NCBI GenBank assembly: GCA_919901855.1
Contig: CAKKQC010000060.1
Location: 27,902 to 91,901, forward strand
Length of the DNA stretch: 64,000 nucleotides
Direction: 5' to 3'
Origin: a bacterium
GTDB lineage: Bacteria > Oederibacteriota > CAKKQC01
The notes under the pieces are model-generated. The model did no database searches and had not been told where the DNA came from. It saw only the letters and a program-made list of their open reading frames with translations. Made by a program: the position numbers and the translations under genes. Positions 1 to 8,317 of the stretch are shown one piece after another (the first letter of the stretch is position 1; each line of letters opens with the position of its first letter).

Positions 1-1
1 C

Positions 2-1477
2 AAGTCCGAAGGCGTCATCCCCCGCGCCGAGTTCACGGACCCCCTGGGCAAGATCACGGTCAAGCCCGGCGACGAGATCTACGTCTATCTCGAGCGCAAG
101 GAAGGCTTCGACGGGGAAGTCCGGATCTCCTTCGCGAAAGCCGAGCGCATGCGGACCTGGGAGAAGGTGCTCGAGGCGTTCGAGAAGCAGACGCCGATCG
201 ACGCGACCCTTCTCCGGCGCGTGAAGGGCGGGCTGATGGCGGACCTCGGCGGCGTCGAGGCTTTCCTCCCCGGCTCGCAGGTCGCGCTCAAGAGCGTGGC
301 GAACCTCGACCAGTTCATCGGGAAGACCTATCCCGTCCAGGTCCTCAAGCTGAACAAGCGGCGCTCGAACGTGGTCGTGTCGCGCCGGACCCTCCTCGAG
401 ACCCAGACCGCGAAGATGCGCGAGGAGCTCATGACCACGATCCAGCCCGGGGACCGGCGCAAGGGCGTCGTGAAGACTCTCACGGCGTACGGCGCGTTCG
501 TGGACCTCGGCGGCGTGGACGGCCTCCTGCACATCACGGACATGAGCTGGGGCCGGCTCGCGCATCCCTCCCAGATCCTGAAGGCGGAGCAGGAGATCGA
601 GGTCGTGATCCTCGCCGTGGATCGCGAGAAGGGCAAGGTCTCGCTGGGCCTGAAGCAGAAGAACCCCGATCCGTGGACGGTCGTGGAGCAGAATTACCAG
701 GCGGGCCAGGTGTACTCGGGGACGGTTACGTCGCTCGCCGAGTACGGCGCCTTTGTCCAGCTCGAGGAGGGCGTCGAGGGCCTCGTACACGTCTCCGAGC
801 TCGCGTGGGGCCACAAGATCAAGTCCGCCTCCGAGGTCGTCCAGCCGGGCCAGTCGGTGAAGATCAAGCTCCTGAGCCTCGACCCCAAGGCCAAGCGCGT
901 TTCGCTCTCGCTGCGGCAGGCCGAGTCCGACCCGTGGAGCCTGGTCGCCGACCGCTATCCCGTGGGGGCGCGTGTCCAGGGCCTCGTGCGCGGACTCGCG
1001 GACTTCGGGGCCTTCGTCGAGGTCGAGGAGGGCGTCGAGGGTCTCGTGCACATCTCGGACCTGGCATGGTCCCGGAAGGTCAAGCACCCGTCGTCCCTGC
1101 TCAAGAAGGGCGACAAGGTGGATGTGGTCGTGCTCGGCTCCGACAAGGCGGCGCGCCGCCTCTCGCTGGGCATGAAGCAGCTCCAGGCGGACCCGTGGAA
1201 CCTGGTGCAGACGACCTACCGCGTCGGCCAGGAGGTCAAGGCGACGATCACGAACGTCACGAGCTTCGGCGCGTTCGCCGCGCTGGACGACGTCATCGAG
1301 GGACTGATCCCGCTGGCGCACCTGTCCGCCAAGACCTTCAAGAAGCCGGAGGAGGTCGTGCAGCCGGGCCAGGAGGTCATGGTCAAGGTGACCAAGATCC
1401 AGCCGCAGGCGCACAAGATCGCCCTCTCCATCCGGCTGGCCAGCCAGGATTCCCTGCCCGCCCCTGCGGCGGAATGA
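2..1477 (+). CDS. rpsA: 30S ribosomal protein S1 (5'-truncated by window edge)
   Basis: Ribosomal protein S1 holds mRNA on the 30S subunit during initiation. The reading frame is already open at base 2, so the N-terminus lies outside the window; 491 residues are visible. They contain the tail of one S1 (OB-fold) repeat, a more divergent repeat (ADLGGVEAFLPGSQV), then four regular repeats, each with a YGAFV/FGAF strand and an EGLVHxSxLxW or similar core. Repeats are separated by the DPW linkers typical of bacterial S1. The protein ends in a short Ala/Pro tail. Multiple S1 repeats with DPW linkers make the family call firm; whether the full protein has six repeats depends on the missing part. 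The next gene starts 36 nt downstream. Confidence 0.93.
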   Translation, partial: KSEGVIPRAEFTDPLGKITVKPGDEIYVYLERKEGFDGEVRISFAKAERMRTWEKVLEAFEKQTPIDATLLRRVKGGLMADLGGVEAFLPGSQVALKSVANLDQFIGKTYPVQVLKLNKRRSNVVVSRRTLLETQTAKMREELMTTIQPGDRRKGVVKTLTAYGAFVDLGGVDGLLHITDMSWGRLAHPSQILKAEQEIEVVILAVDREKGKVSLGLKQKNPDPWTVVEQNYQAGQVYSGTVTSLAEYGAFVQLEEGVEGLVHVSELAWGHKIKSASEVVQPGQSVKIKLLSLDPKAKRVSLSLRQAESDPWSLVADRYPVGARVQGLVRGLADFGAFVEVEEGVEGLVHISDLAWSRKVKHPSSLLKKGDKVDVVVLGSDKAARRLSLGMKQLQADPWNLVQTTYRVGQEVKATITNVTSFGAFAALDDVIEGLIPLAHLSAKTFKKPEEVVQPGQEVMVKVTKIQPQAHKIALSIRLASQDSLPAPAAE

Positions 1478-1512
1478 CCGGCCGGGCGGTTCCGCCGGAA
1501 CGGACCTGACCC

Positions 1513-2541
1513 ATGGCTCCCACTTTCATCGCGTTCGCCTCCGCCCTCGTGCTGGCTCTCGCCCTCACGCCCCTCGCCCGCCGGATCGCCTTCCGCACCG
1601 GCGTCATTGACCGGCCTGATCGCGGGCTGAAGCGCCACCGGGCTCCCGTGCCGTACCTGGGAGGCGTCGCGATCTTCCTCGCGGTGATCGTGACGGTGGT
1701 GGCCGTGAAGCTGGCGGACGGGGAGGGGCCGCTCGCGCTCCGCATCCGGGGCGTCGTCGGCCTCCTGGCGGGGGCGGGCATCGTCTTCCTCCTCGGGCTC
1801 TGGGACGACGTATCGCCGCTTCGCCCCAAGGTCAAGCTCGCGATCCAGGCCGTCGCCGCCCTCGTGCCCATCTCGCTCGGCGTCCACATCAAGTTCGTCG
1901 ATAATCCCTGGGTAGCCATGCCCCTGACGCTCGTGTGGATGGTCGGGATCACGAACGCGTTCAACCTCCTCGACATCATGGACGGGCTGGCGGCCGGCGT
2001 CGCGTGTGTGGCCTCCCTGTGGTTCTGGGTCATCTCGGCCCAGCACGGCCGGTTCAACGACGCCCTCACCGCCGCCGCGCTCGCGGGCGCGACCCTGGGT
2101 TTCCTGAACTACAACCGCGCTCCGGCCCGGATCTTCATGGGGGATGCGGGCGCGCTCTTCCTCGGGTTTCTCCTTTCCGCGGTCGCCATCGGGCAGGGCT
2201 ACTCGATGAACACGAACCTCGGCGTGATCGCGCCGCTCCTCGTCCTCGGGGTTCCGATCTTCGAGACCCTGTTCGTCATGGCCGTGCGGCGCCAGCAGGG
2301 CAAGCCCGTGATGATGGGGTCGCCCGACCACGTGCCCCTGCGGCTCGTGAAGATCGGTTACACGCGCGAGCGCGCGGTCGTGGTGCTGTGGGTGGTCGGC
2401 GCGCTCCTCGGCGCGCTCGCGTGGTTCGTAGTGCAGGCGAACTGGGAGCGCGCGCTGCTGGTCTCGGGCGTCGTCGTGATGGCCGCCATGTCCGCGGCCG
2501 TACGTCTCGCGTCGGTGCGGATGGAGGAGACCCGGCGGTGA
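1513..2541 (+). CDS. Undecaprenyl-phosphate sugar-1-phosphate transferase (WecA/TagO/MraY family)
   Basis: A 342-residue polytopic membrane protein of the polyprenyl-phosphate HexNAc-1-phosphate transferase family, which loads the first sugar phosphate onto undecaprenyl phosphate for surface glycan synthesis. Visible family motifs are DRPDRGLKRHRAPVPYLGG near residue 32, LGLWDDV near 95, NAFNLLDIMDG near 148 and GDAGALFLG near 211. The C-terminal loop that carries a His-rich HxHH motif in WecA/TagO reads SPDHVPLRL here, so only the first His is kept. About ten hydrophobic segments are seen. It opens a polysaccharide gene string; the next gene starts at a GTG that overlaps its TGA. Substrate (GlcNAc, GalNAc or other) cannot be read from sequence. 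Confidence 0.88.
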   Translation: MAPTFIAFASALVLALALTPLARRIAFRTGVIDRPDRGLKRHRAPVPYLGGVAIFLAVIVTVVAVKLADGEGPLALRIRGVVGLLAGAGIVFLLGLWDDVSPLRPKVKLAIQAVAALVPISLGVHIKFVDNPWVAMPLTLVWMVGITNAFNLLDIMDGLAAGVACVASLWFWVISAQHGRFNDALTAAALAGATLGFLNYNRAPARIFMGDAGALFLGFLLSAVAIGQGYSMNTNLGVIAPLLVLGVPIFETLFVMAVRRQQGKPVMMGSPDHVPLRLVKIGYTRERAVVVLWVVGALLGALAWFVVQANWERALLVSGVVVMAAMSAAVRLASVRMEETRR

Positions 2542-3869
2542 CGGTCCTCGTCGCCGGCGCCGGGCTCGCGGGGCTCTCGGCGGCGCTTTCCCTCGGGCGC
2601 CGGGCGCGCGTGTTCGAGCGCGAGGCGCGCGTCGGAGGGACCTGCCGGACCGAGATCGCGGGCCGGTTCACCGTGGACCACGCGGGGCACTACCTGCATT
2701 TCCGGGACGCCGAAATCAGGCGCCTCGTGCACCGGATGCTGGGCCGGAATCTCATGAGCGCGCCCCGGGATTCGTGGGTGCACCTGAAGGGACTCGACAC
2801 GCCCTACCCGTTCCAGGCGAACACGTTCGGCCACGATGCGAAGCTCATCCGCGAGTGCGTCATGGGCTACGCGCGCGCGCGCGACGCCGCGCGGCCGGGG
2901 AAGCCGGGCGAGACCTACGAGGACTGGATCCGGCGGACGTGGGGGCCGGGGTTCCTGCGGCACTTCATGAAGCCGTTCAACGAGAAGCAGTTCCATATCC
3001 GGCTGGCCCAGCTCCTGCCCCTGCAGGGCGGCCGGTTCCTGCCGAAGCCCGATCCCCACGAGATCGTGCGCGGAGCGCTCGCCCGGCGGCACATCAGCTC
3101 CGGGTACAACGCGATGCTCGAGCATCCGCGGCACGGCGGGATCGAGGTCCTGCCGCTCGCGTTCGCGCGCGCCCTCGCCCGGTCGGTCAAGACCGGCTCT
3201 CCGCTGCGGCGCATCCATTGGCGTTCGCGCGTGGCCGAGTTCGCGGGGGCCGGGCCCCAGCCGTACGGCGTCCTGGTCTCCAGCCTGCCGCTGCCCGAGC
3301 TCCTGGGACGGCTCGACCCCCTCCCGCCGGCGATGGCTCGGGCCCGTTCGAGCCTTCGCTCGGTGGGCGTCCTCTGCCTGCACTACCTCGTCCGGGGGCC
3401 GCACGAGCGCACGAAGCACTGGATCTACGTTCCGGAACGGAGGTTCTCGTTCTTCCGCGTCGGGTTCCCGGCCAACATCAACCACGCCGACGCCCCGCCG
3501 GGGGCCGGGATCATCTCCGCGGAGATGTCCTACGCCTCCGGCCGCCGGCCGGGGATCGGGGCGGCGCTCGCGCGCGCGCGCCTGGGCCTGCGCGACCTGG
3601 GCGTGCTGGGCCGCGGATGCCGGATCGTGCGCGAGATCGCGGTGGACATCCCCTGCGGCTATGTCGTCTTCGACCGCGCGTATCCGCAGGCGCGCGGGGC
3701 GGCCCTGCGCTGGCTGGCGGCCCGGAACATCCTCTCGATCGGACGCTACGGGAGCTGGGTCTACGGGGGGATGGAGGACGCCATGCGCGAGGGCCTGGAC
3801 ACCGGCCGGCTGGTCGCCGCTTACGGCGAGCGCGCGGGGGCGCGGTTCCGGGTGGAGGACCTGCGATGA
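2538..3869 (+). CDS. FAD-dependent oxidoreductase, amine oxidase/UDP-galactopyranose mutase-like
   Basis: 443 residues from a GTG that overlaps the upstream stop as GTGA. The N-terminus is a dinucleotide-binding Rossmann motif (VAGAGLAGLSAAL) followed by an acidic strand end (VFEREARVGGTCRT), the signature of FAD enzymes of the protoporphyrinogen-oxidase/UDP-galactopyranose-mutase superfamily. DHAGHYLHF near residue 55 resembles the stretch after the GG motif in mutase-like proteins. The C-terminal RYGSWVYGGMEDAM looks like the final flavin-contacting helix. Such genes are frequent in O-antigen and exopolysaccharide clusters, usually with unknown substrate. Position between a lipid-carrier transferase and an NDP-sugar epimerase supports a role in sugar or glycan modification, which is inference. 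Confidence 0.75.
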   Translation: MTVLVAGAGLAGLSAALSLGRRARVFEREARVGGTCRTEIAGRFTVDHAGHYLHFRDAEIRRLVHRMLGRNLMSAPRDSWVHLKGLDTPYPFQANTFGHDAKLIRECVMGYARARDAARPGKPGETYEDWIRRTWGPGFLRHFMKPFNEKQFHIRLAQLLPLQGGRFLPKPDPHEIVRGALARRHISSGYNAMLEHPRHGGIEVLPLAFARALARSVKTGSPLRRIHWRSRVAEFAGAGPQPYGVLVSSLPLPELLGRLDPLPPAMARARSSLRSVGVLCLHYLVRGPHERTKHWIYVPERRFSFFRVGFPANINHADAPPGAGIISAEMSYASGRRPGIGAALARARLGLRDLGVLGRGCRIVREIAVDIPCGYVVFDRAYPQARGAALRWLAARNILSIGRYGSWVYGGMEDAMREGLDTGRLVAAYGERAGARFRVEDLR

Positions 3870-4810
3870 AGGTGCTCGTGACGGGTGTCGCCGGATTCAT
3901 CGGATCGACACTGGCCGAGCGCCTGCTCGACGCGGGCCACGAGGTGGTCGGCATCGACTGCTTCACCCCGTACTACTCCCGCGCCCTCAAGGAAGCCAAC
4001 ATGTCCGGTTTCATCGAGAGCCCGCGGTTCCAGTTCCACGAGGCCGATCTGCGGTCCGCGGAGATCGCGCCGCTCCTCAACGGTATCGAGGTGGTCGTCC
4101 ACCTCGCGGGCCAGCCCGGGGTGCGCGGAAGTTTCGGTCCGGATTTCGCGCTCTACGCCGAGCACAACATCCTGGCCACGCACCGCCTCCTCGAGGCGTC
4201 GCGGATGGTCCGCCTCTTTGTCTTCGCGTCCTCGGCGTCAGTGTACGGATCGGTTCCGGTGCCCATGCGCGAGGACGGCCCGGTGCGGCCGGTTTCGCCG
4301 TACGGGGTGACGAAGCTGGCAGCCGAGCAGCTCTGCCTCCAGTACGCGGCCCAGGGACTCGTGCCGGCGATGGCGTTCCGCTTCTTCTCCGTCTACGGCC
4401 CCAGGCAGCGCCCGGACATGGCGTTCCCCCGGCTGATCCGGACCGTCCTCGACCGCGATGAGTTCACGATTCTGGGCACGGGCGACCAGCAGAGGGATTT
4501 CACCTACGTGGGCGACGTCGTGGACGCGCTCGTGGCCGCGCTCGCGAAGGGGAAGGGGGGCCTCCTCCTCAACCTCGGCGGCGGCCACAAGGTCAGCCTC
4601 AACCACACGATCGCCATCGTCGAGCGGCTGGCTGGGCTGAAGGCGAAGATCGCACGCTTGCCGGCGGCCGCGGGAGACATGGAGGTGACCGAAGCCGATG
4701 CCACGCGCCTCAGGGCCGAGCTCGGTTTTGCGCCCAAGACGTCCATCGAGGACGGACTGGCCAACGAGGTCGAGTGGGTCCGCGCCAACCTCAAGCTCCT
4801 GCGGTCCTGA
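3866..4810 (+). CDS. NAD-dependent NDP-sugar epimerase (UDP-glucuronate 4-epimerase-like SDR)
   Basis: 314 residues from an ATG overlapping the previous stop (ATGA). It is an extended short-chain dehydrogenase: GVAGFIGS glycine-rich NAD motif at residues 7-14, the catalytic SASVYGS...YGVTK (Tyr-x-x-x-Lys) pair, and RFFSVYGPRQRPDMA substrate-loop wording typical of UDP-glucuronate and UDP-glucose 4-epimerases. The stretch CFTPYYSRALKEANM near residue 32 is especially like UDP-glucuronate epimerases. It should interconvert a nucleotide sugar, probably to galacturonate or galactose form, for the neighbouring glycosyltransferases. The exact nucleotide sugar is not determinable here. Confidence 0.87.
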   Translation: MKVLVTGVAGFIGSTLAERLLDAGHEVVGIDCFTPYYSRALKEANMSGFIESPRFQFHEADLRSAEIAPLLNGIEVVVHLAGQPGVRGSFGPDFALYAEHNILATHRLLEASRMVRLFVFASSASVYGSVPVPMREDGPVRPVSPYGVTKLAAEQLCLQYAAQGLVPAMAFRFFSVYGPRQRPDMAFPRLIRTVLDRDEFTILGTGDQQRDFTYVGDVVDALVAALAKGKGGLLLNLGGGHKVSLNHTIAIVERLAGLKAKIARLPAAAGDMEVTEADATRLRAELGFAPKTSIEDGLANEVEWVRANLKLLRS

Positions 4811-4818
4811 ACGCGCGA

Positions 4819-6000
4819 ATGGCCGGCCGGCGGCTCAACATCGAGCACCTGATCACGAAGCTCGAGCTGGGGGGCGCGCAGCAGAACACGCTCTACTGCG
4901 TGGCGCACCACGATCGGCGGAAGTACCGGGTAAGCCTGGCGGCGGGATGCGGAGGAGTGCTCGACGCCGAAGCGCGCCGGATCCCGGACGCGCGGGTCCA
5001 CTGGTTCCCGTCCCTGCACCGCGAGATCCGGCCCGCGGACGACCTGGCTTTCGTGCTCAGGTACCGGGATCACCTGCATAGGGAGGACGTGGATATCCTT
5101 CACACGCACTCGTCGAAGGCGGGAATCCTCGGCCGGATCGCCGCGGGTTGGGCGGGCGTTCCCGTCGTGATCCACACCGTTCATGGCTGGGGATTCAACG
5201 ACTTCCAGCGGGCGCCCGTGCGCGCGCTGTACGTCGGGCTGGAGCGGCTCGTGGCACCGCGGACGGACCTGCTGATCGCCGTGAGCCGGGAGAACGTGGA
5301 CCGGGGACTCAAAGCCGGAATCGGCCGCCGGAACCAGTACCGCGTGATCCGGAGCGGGATCGAGCCGGGGGAGTTCGCCCGGGCGAAGCGGGGTCGGATC
5401 GCGGTTCGCCGCACCCTCGGCATTCCGCCCTCGGCGAACCTGGTGATCACGGTGGGCAACTTCAAGCCCCAGAAGGCGCCGCTGGACTTCGTCCGGGCCG
5501 CGGCTGTCGTCGCCCGCGCCGTGCCGGACGCATGGTTCCTCATGTGCGGCGACGGGGAGCTCAAGGCGGCCGCCCGGGAACTGGGCAACAAGCTGGGAAT
5601 CGGGGATCGTCTCGTGATCCCGGGCTGGCGGCGCGACATCCCGGATCTCCTGCACGCGTCCGACGTCTTCGCGCTCTCGTCCCTCTTCGAGGGGCTCCCG
5701 CGGTCGGTTCTGCAGGCCGCGGTCGCCGGCCTTCCCGTGGTCGCGACCGCCGTGAACGGGACGCCCGAAGCCGTCCGGGACGGCGTTACGGGCTGGCTCG
5801 TTCCGGCGCAGCGGCCGGATGCGATGGCGGCGCGGCTCGTGGGGCTCCTGCGGTCTCCGGCGCGGGCGCGCCGGATGGGCCGCGCCGGCGCCAAGCTCAT
5901 CGGCAGCGAGTTCTCGATCCGGACCATGCTCAAACAGATCGAACATGCCTACGCCGACCTCGCGGAGCGCAAGCATTTGGGGACATCCTTCGGAGTATAA
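4819..6000 (+). CDS. Glycosyltransferase family 4
   Basis: 393 residues. The ATG at 4819 lies 8 nt past the epimerase stop; longer starts would overlap that gene. The protein has the GT-B layout of retaining family 4 enzymes: an N-terminal half with the LxxGGAQ donor-loop signature (KLELGGAQQNTL), HTHSSKAGILGRIAA, and a C-terminal half with VGNFKPQKAPLDFV and a CGDGELK strand. The EX7E motif reads EGLPRSVLQ, so the second Glu, which normally contacts the donor sugar, is Gln. It probably transfers a sugar to the growing lipid-linked glycan. Its TAA stop lies inside the -10-like hexamer of the next gene. Confidence 0.87.
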   Translation: MAGRRLNIEHLITKLELGGAQQNTLYCVAHHDRRKYRVSLAAGCGGVLDAEARRIPDARVHWFPSLHREIRPADDLAFVLRYRDHLHREDVDILHTHSSKAGILGRIAAGWAGVPVVIHTVHGWGFNDFQRAPVRALYVGLERLVAPRTDLLIAVSRENVDRGLKAGIGRRNQYRVIRSGIEPGEFARAKRGRIAVRRTLGIPPSANLVITVGNFKPQKAPLDFVRAAAVVARAVPDAWFLMCGDGELKAAARELGNKLGIGDRLVIPGWRRDIPDLLHASDVFALSSLFEGLPRSVLQAAVAGLPVVATAVNGTPEAVRDGVTGWLVPAQRPDAMAARLVGLLRSPARARRMGRAGAKLIGSEFSIRTMLKQIEHAYADLAERKHLGTSFGV

Positions 6001-6001
6001 T
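5996..6001 (+). promoter_or_regulatory. Putative -10 (TATAAT) for a leaderless toxin-antitoxin mRNA
   Basis: A consensus TATAAT overlaps the stop codon of the glycosyltransferase gene and ends exactly 6 nt before the antitoxin ATG at 6008. With the usual 6-7 nt between -10 and transcription start, the transcript would begin at or next to the ATG. No Shine-Dalgarno sequence is present. Four other genes in the window share the TANNNT-6-ATG geometry or come within a few nt of it. Confidence 0.6.
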
Positions 6002-6007
6002 TCGGGC

Positions 6008-6217
6008 ATGAGCCCTGAAGAGGTCCGCGTCGAGGAGCTGATCACCAGGATCCGGGCCCTGCCCGCCGAGCGTCGCGAGGCGGTGGAACGGTTCGTCATC
6101 GGTCTCACTGAAGCCGCCGATGACCGTGACGCCGTGCGAGGCATGGGACGGCTGGCGGAATCGGCGTTCGCGCGTATATGGGACAATCCGGCCGATGCCG
6201 CCTACGATCGAGTTTGA
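6008..6217 (+). CDS. Small antitoxin-like protein of a MazF-type module
   Basis: 69 residues, mostly predicted helix (ELITRIRALPAERREAVERFV), with an acidic C-terminal part. It overlaps the following MazF/PemK-family toxin gene by 23 nt in another frame, the normal order for an antitoxin-toxin pair. The sequence resembles short DUF2281-like or unclassified antitoxins rather than AbrB-fold MazE; no DNA-binding motif is obvious. Antitoxin role is inferred from position, size and overlap. The transcript appears leaderless, with a TATAAT ending 6 nt upstream of the ATG. Confidence 0.7.
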   Translation: MSPEEVRVEELITRIRALPAERREAVERFVIGLTEAADDRDAVRGMGRLAESAFARIWDNPADAAYDRV

Positions 6218-6542
6218 GTTCGGCGACATCGTTCTGGTCCCCTTTCCCTTCACGGACCAGCGGAGCTCGAAGCGCCGTCCCGCGGCCGTTGTCAGCACAT
6301 CGCGGTACAACCAGGGAAGTCCCGGCGTCATCCTGATGGCTGTCACGAGTCAGCCGGGAACGGGCGGCTTGGGTGCGCCAATCAGCGGATGGCAGGAAGC
6401 CGGCCTTGTTGCCCCATCAACGCTGAAGCCCGTGATTGCGACCGTCGAAAGGACGCTGGTCATCAGGAAGCTCGGAAGACTTCCCGAAGCGGATCGCACC
6501 TCATTGTCCGGTCTGCTCTCGAATATCCTGGGCTCCTCGTAA
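6195..6542 (+). CDS. MazF/PemK-family mRNA interferase toxin
   Basis: 115 residues. The N-terminal block (FEFGDIVLVPFPFTDQ, then SSKRRPAAVVS) is the hallmark of the PemK/MazF/CcdB-like fold: the GDIVLVPFPF strand followed by the KRRPAxVV strand that carries the catalytic Arg. A later segment, KPVIATVERTLVIRKLGRL, matches the family's terminal strand and helix. Family members cleave mRNA at short sequence motifs and are held inactive by the partner antitoxin. The ATG at 6195 lies inside the antitoxin gene. The pair sits within a surface-polysaccharide cluster, a frequent location for laterally moved modules. Confidence 0.88.
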   Translation: MPPTIEFEFGDIVLVPFPFTDQRSSKRRPAAVVSTSRYNQGSPGVILMAVTSQPGTGGLGAPISGWQEAGLVAPSTLKPVIATVERTLVIRKLGRLPEADRTSLSGLLSNILGSS

Positions 6543-6545
6543 CAT
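6540..6545 (+). promoter_or_regulatory. Possible -10 hexamer before the O-antigen ligase gene
   Basis: TAACAT overlaps the toxin stop codon and ends 8 nt before the ATG at 6554. It fits the near-leaderless TANNNT pattern seen elsewhere in the window, but the hexamer is degenerate and the gene could equally be read through from upstream. Confidence 0.3.
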
Positions 6546-6553
6546 CACGGCTC

Positions 6554-8317
6554 ATGCGGGTGACTGATCGTGCGGGTTGGGGGTACGTCGCCCTTTTTTT
6601 AGCCGCGTATCTCTGGCCGCAGGCGGGGGCGGGGGAATGGGCGGTGAAGAGCCGGGTCTTCGCCGCTGTCCTGGCGGGACTCGGCGGCTATGCAGTTCTG
6701 CGCGGACGAGCGAGCCGTGGGCTGGCGTGGCCGTGGCTCGGGCTGGCTGGCTGGCTCGCGGCCACGGTCCTGTGGTCGCTGGACGGACCGCGATCGATCG
6801 TGCAGGTTCTCGCGATCGCGGGTGCCGCCGCGATCGTGCTCTTCCGGTGGCCGGTCGTGTCCGCGCGGATGGCCGCGCGGGCCACGCTCGGCCTTGCGGT
6901 GGCCGACTCGCTGTTGGCGTTAATGCAGCGGGCTGCGCTTCCCCCGGGGACGGGTCTGCGCGTGGCAGGAAGCTTCGTGAACGCGAATCATCACGCCGCG
7001 CTCGCCTGCGCGGGCGTGGGGGTGGCGGCGGCATGGGTGGTGACTATGCGGGGACGGGCGAGGTGGTGGGCCGTAGCCGCTCTCGTGCTCCTGGTGGGTG
7101 ATGTCCTGACGGGCGGATCCCGGGCAGGTCTGCTCGCGCTCGCAGTGATCGTGGTCCTCGCCCGCCGGTGGCGACCGCGCGGGTTCCGTTGGGCTGGTTG
7201 GGCGGTCGTGTTCGTGGCGATCATCGTGGCGGTCGCGAGCCCCAACGGGGCGGTGCGACGCCTTGCGGCACAGGCTAAGGGCGGGGAGCCCAGGGCGTTC
7301 GCGCGGGCCGGGATGTGGGACGCCTCCTTGAGAATGATCAGGCACTCTCCGATGGGCGGGATCGGGCCGGGCGGCTTCGTCGAAGCGTGGCCGGGATTCC
7401 GGGCGCGGGAGTTCGCCATGTTCGTGACCGACTACGCGCACAGCGAGATCATGCAGGTGGCAGTCGAGCTTGGGCTCATCGGGCTGGGGCTCGCGATCTG
7501 GGGGTTCGCGTGCTGGTGGCGGATCGCGTCGCGGTTCAGCATGGCCGATCCCGACCGGTACGCGGCGGGGGCGGCGCTCGCGGCTTTCGCGATATTCGCG
7601 CTGGTGGATTTCCCGCTCCACGTTCCCGTGCTCGCCTTGCTGGTCGTCTTCCTGGCCTCGTCGCTGGCGATGTCCCGGAAAGCCATTCCCACCCCGTCCG
7701 CGGTGCCTGCCCGGCCTGTGGCGATGGCGGCGGCCACCGTCGGGCTCGTCGCGGTCTGGCTCGCCTGCGGGGCGTCGGCGGATCTCGCGTATCTCGACGG
7801 CGCCCGCCGGGTCGCGGGGGGCGATCTGGCGGGAGCCCGGGCCCGGTTTGACCTCGCGCTGGCAGCCGAGCCGGCGCACCCGCTTGCGCTCGAGGCCGAG
7901 GCGGAACTCGACCTCACGGGGCCGCTGACGCCCGGCCGCCTCGACCGCGTGCGCCGGCTGCGGCCCGTCTGGGTGGCGCCCCTCTCCACGGCCTTCGACC
8001 GCTCCCTCGCGCTGGGGGATTCCGCGGGCGCGCGCCGGGCGCGGGCGGAGACGGTCGCGGTCGATCCGTGGGGACTGACGGGTGAGCTCATGGATGTCAC
8101 GCTGGCTATGAAGGCGGGGAGTCTCGAGTTCGCCGCCCGGCGGATCGCCGAGATCGCGACCCGGTGGCCGGGGGTCTTCGACGTGGAACTGCTGCGGGCG
8201 GACGTCGCCACGGCGAGGGGACGTCCGGCCGAGGCGCGCGGTATCCTACGGGAGATGGATCGAAGGTTCCCGGGATCGGCCGCCGTCCGCGACCGGCTGG
8301 CGAAGGTGGCGCGATGA
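6554..8317 (+). CDS. O-antigen ligase/polymerase-like membrane protein with periplasmic-type tail
   Basis: 587 residues. About ten to twelve hydrophobic segments cover residues 8-410. A long extracytoplasmic-type stretch begins near residue 230 and contains RAGMWDASLRMIRHSPMGGIGPGGF and YAHSEIMQVAVELGLIG, close to the Wzy_C/WaaL family signature (R...G...H[ns].yl). Family members join lipid-linked glycan to an acceptor or polymerise repeat units. The C-terminal 170 residues are soluble and Ala/Arg-rich with TPR-like helices (AGARARFDLALAAEPAHPLALEAEAEL), as in many WaaL-TPR proteins. Start at 6554 was chosen because longer starts run through the toxin gene. The next gene begins at the overlapping ATGA. 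Confidence 0.8.
   Translation: MRVTDRAGWGYVALFLAAYLWPQAGAGEWAVKSRVFAAVLAGLGGYAVLRGRASRGLAWPWLGLAGWLAATVLWSLDGPRSIVQVLAIAGAAAIVLFRWPVVSARMAARATLGLAVADSLLALMQRAALPPGTGLRVAGSFVNANHHAALACAGVGVAAAWVVTMRGRARWWAVAALVLLVGDVLTGGSRAGLLALAVIVVLARRWRPRGFRWAGWAVVFVAIIVAVASPNGAVRRLAAQAKGGEPRAFARAGMWDASLRMIRHSPMGGIGPGGFVEAWPGFRAREFAMFVTDYAHSEIMQVAVELGLIGLGLAIWGFACWWRIASRFSMADPDRYAAGAALAAFAIFALVDFPLHVPVLALLVVFLASSLAMSRKAIPTPSAVPARPVAMAAATVGLVAVWLACGASADLAYLDGARRVAGGDLAGARARFDLALAAEPAHPLALEAEAELDLTGPLTPGRLDRVRRLRPVWVAPLSTAFDRSLALGDSAGARRARAETVAVDPWGLTGELMDVTLAMKAGSLEFAARRIAEIATRWPGVFDVELLRADVATARGRPAEARGILREMDRRFPGSAAVRDRLAKVAR

Noticed and set aside
673-1509. Long out-of-frame reading frame across rpsA
   Set aside because: Translation is low-complexity Arg/Gly/Ala/Pro, typical of the alternate frame of high-G+C coding sequence.
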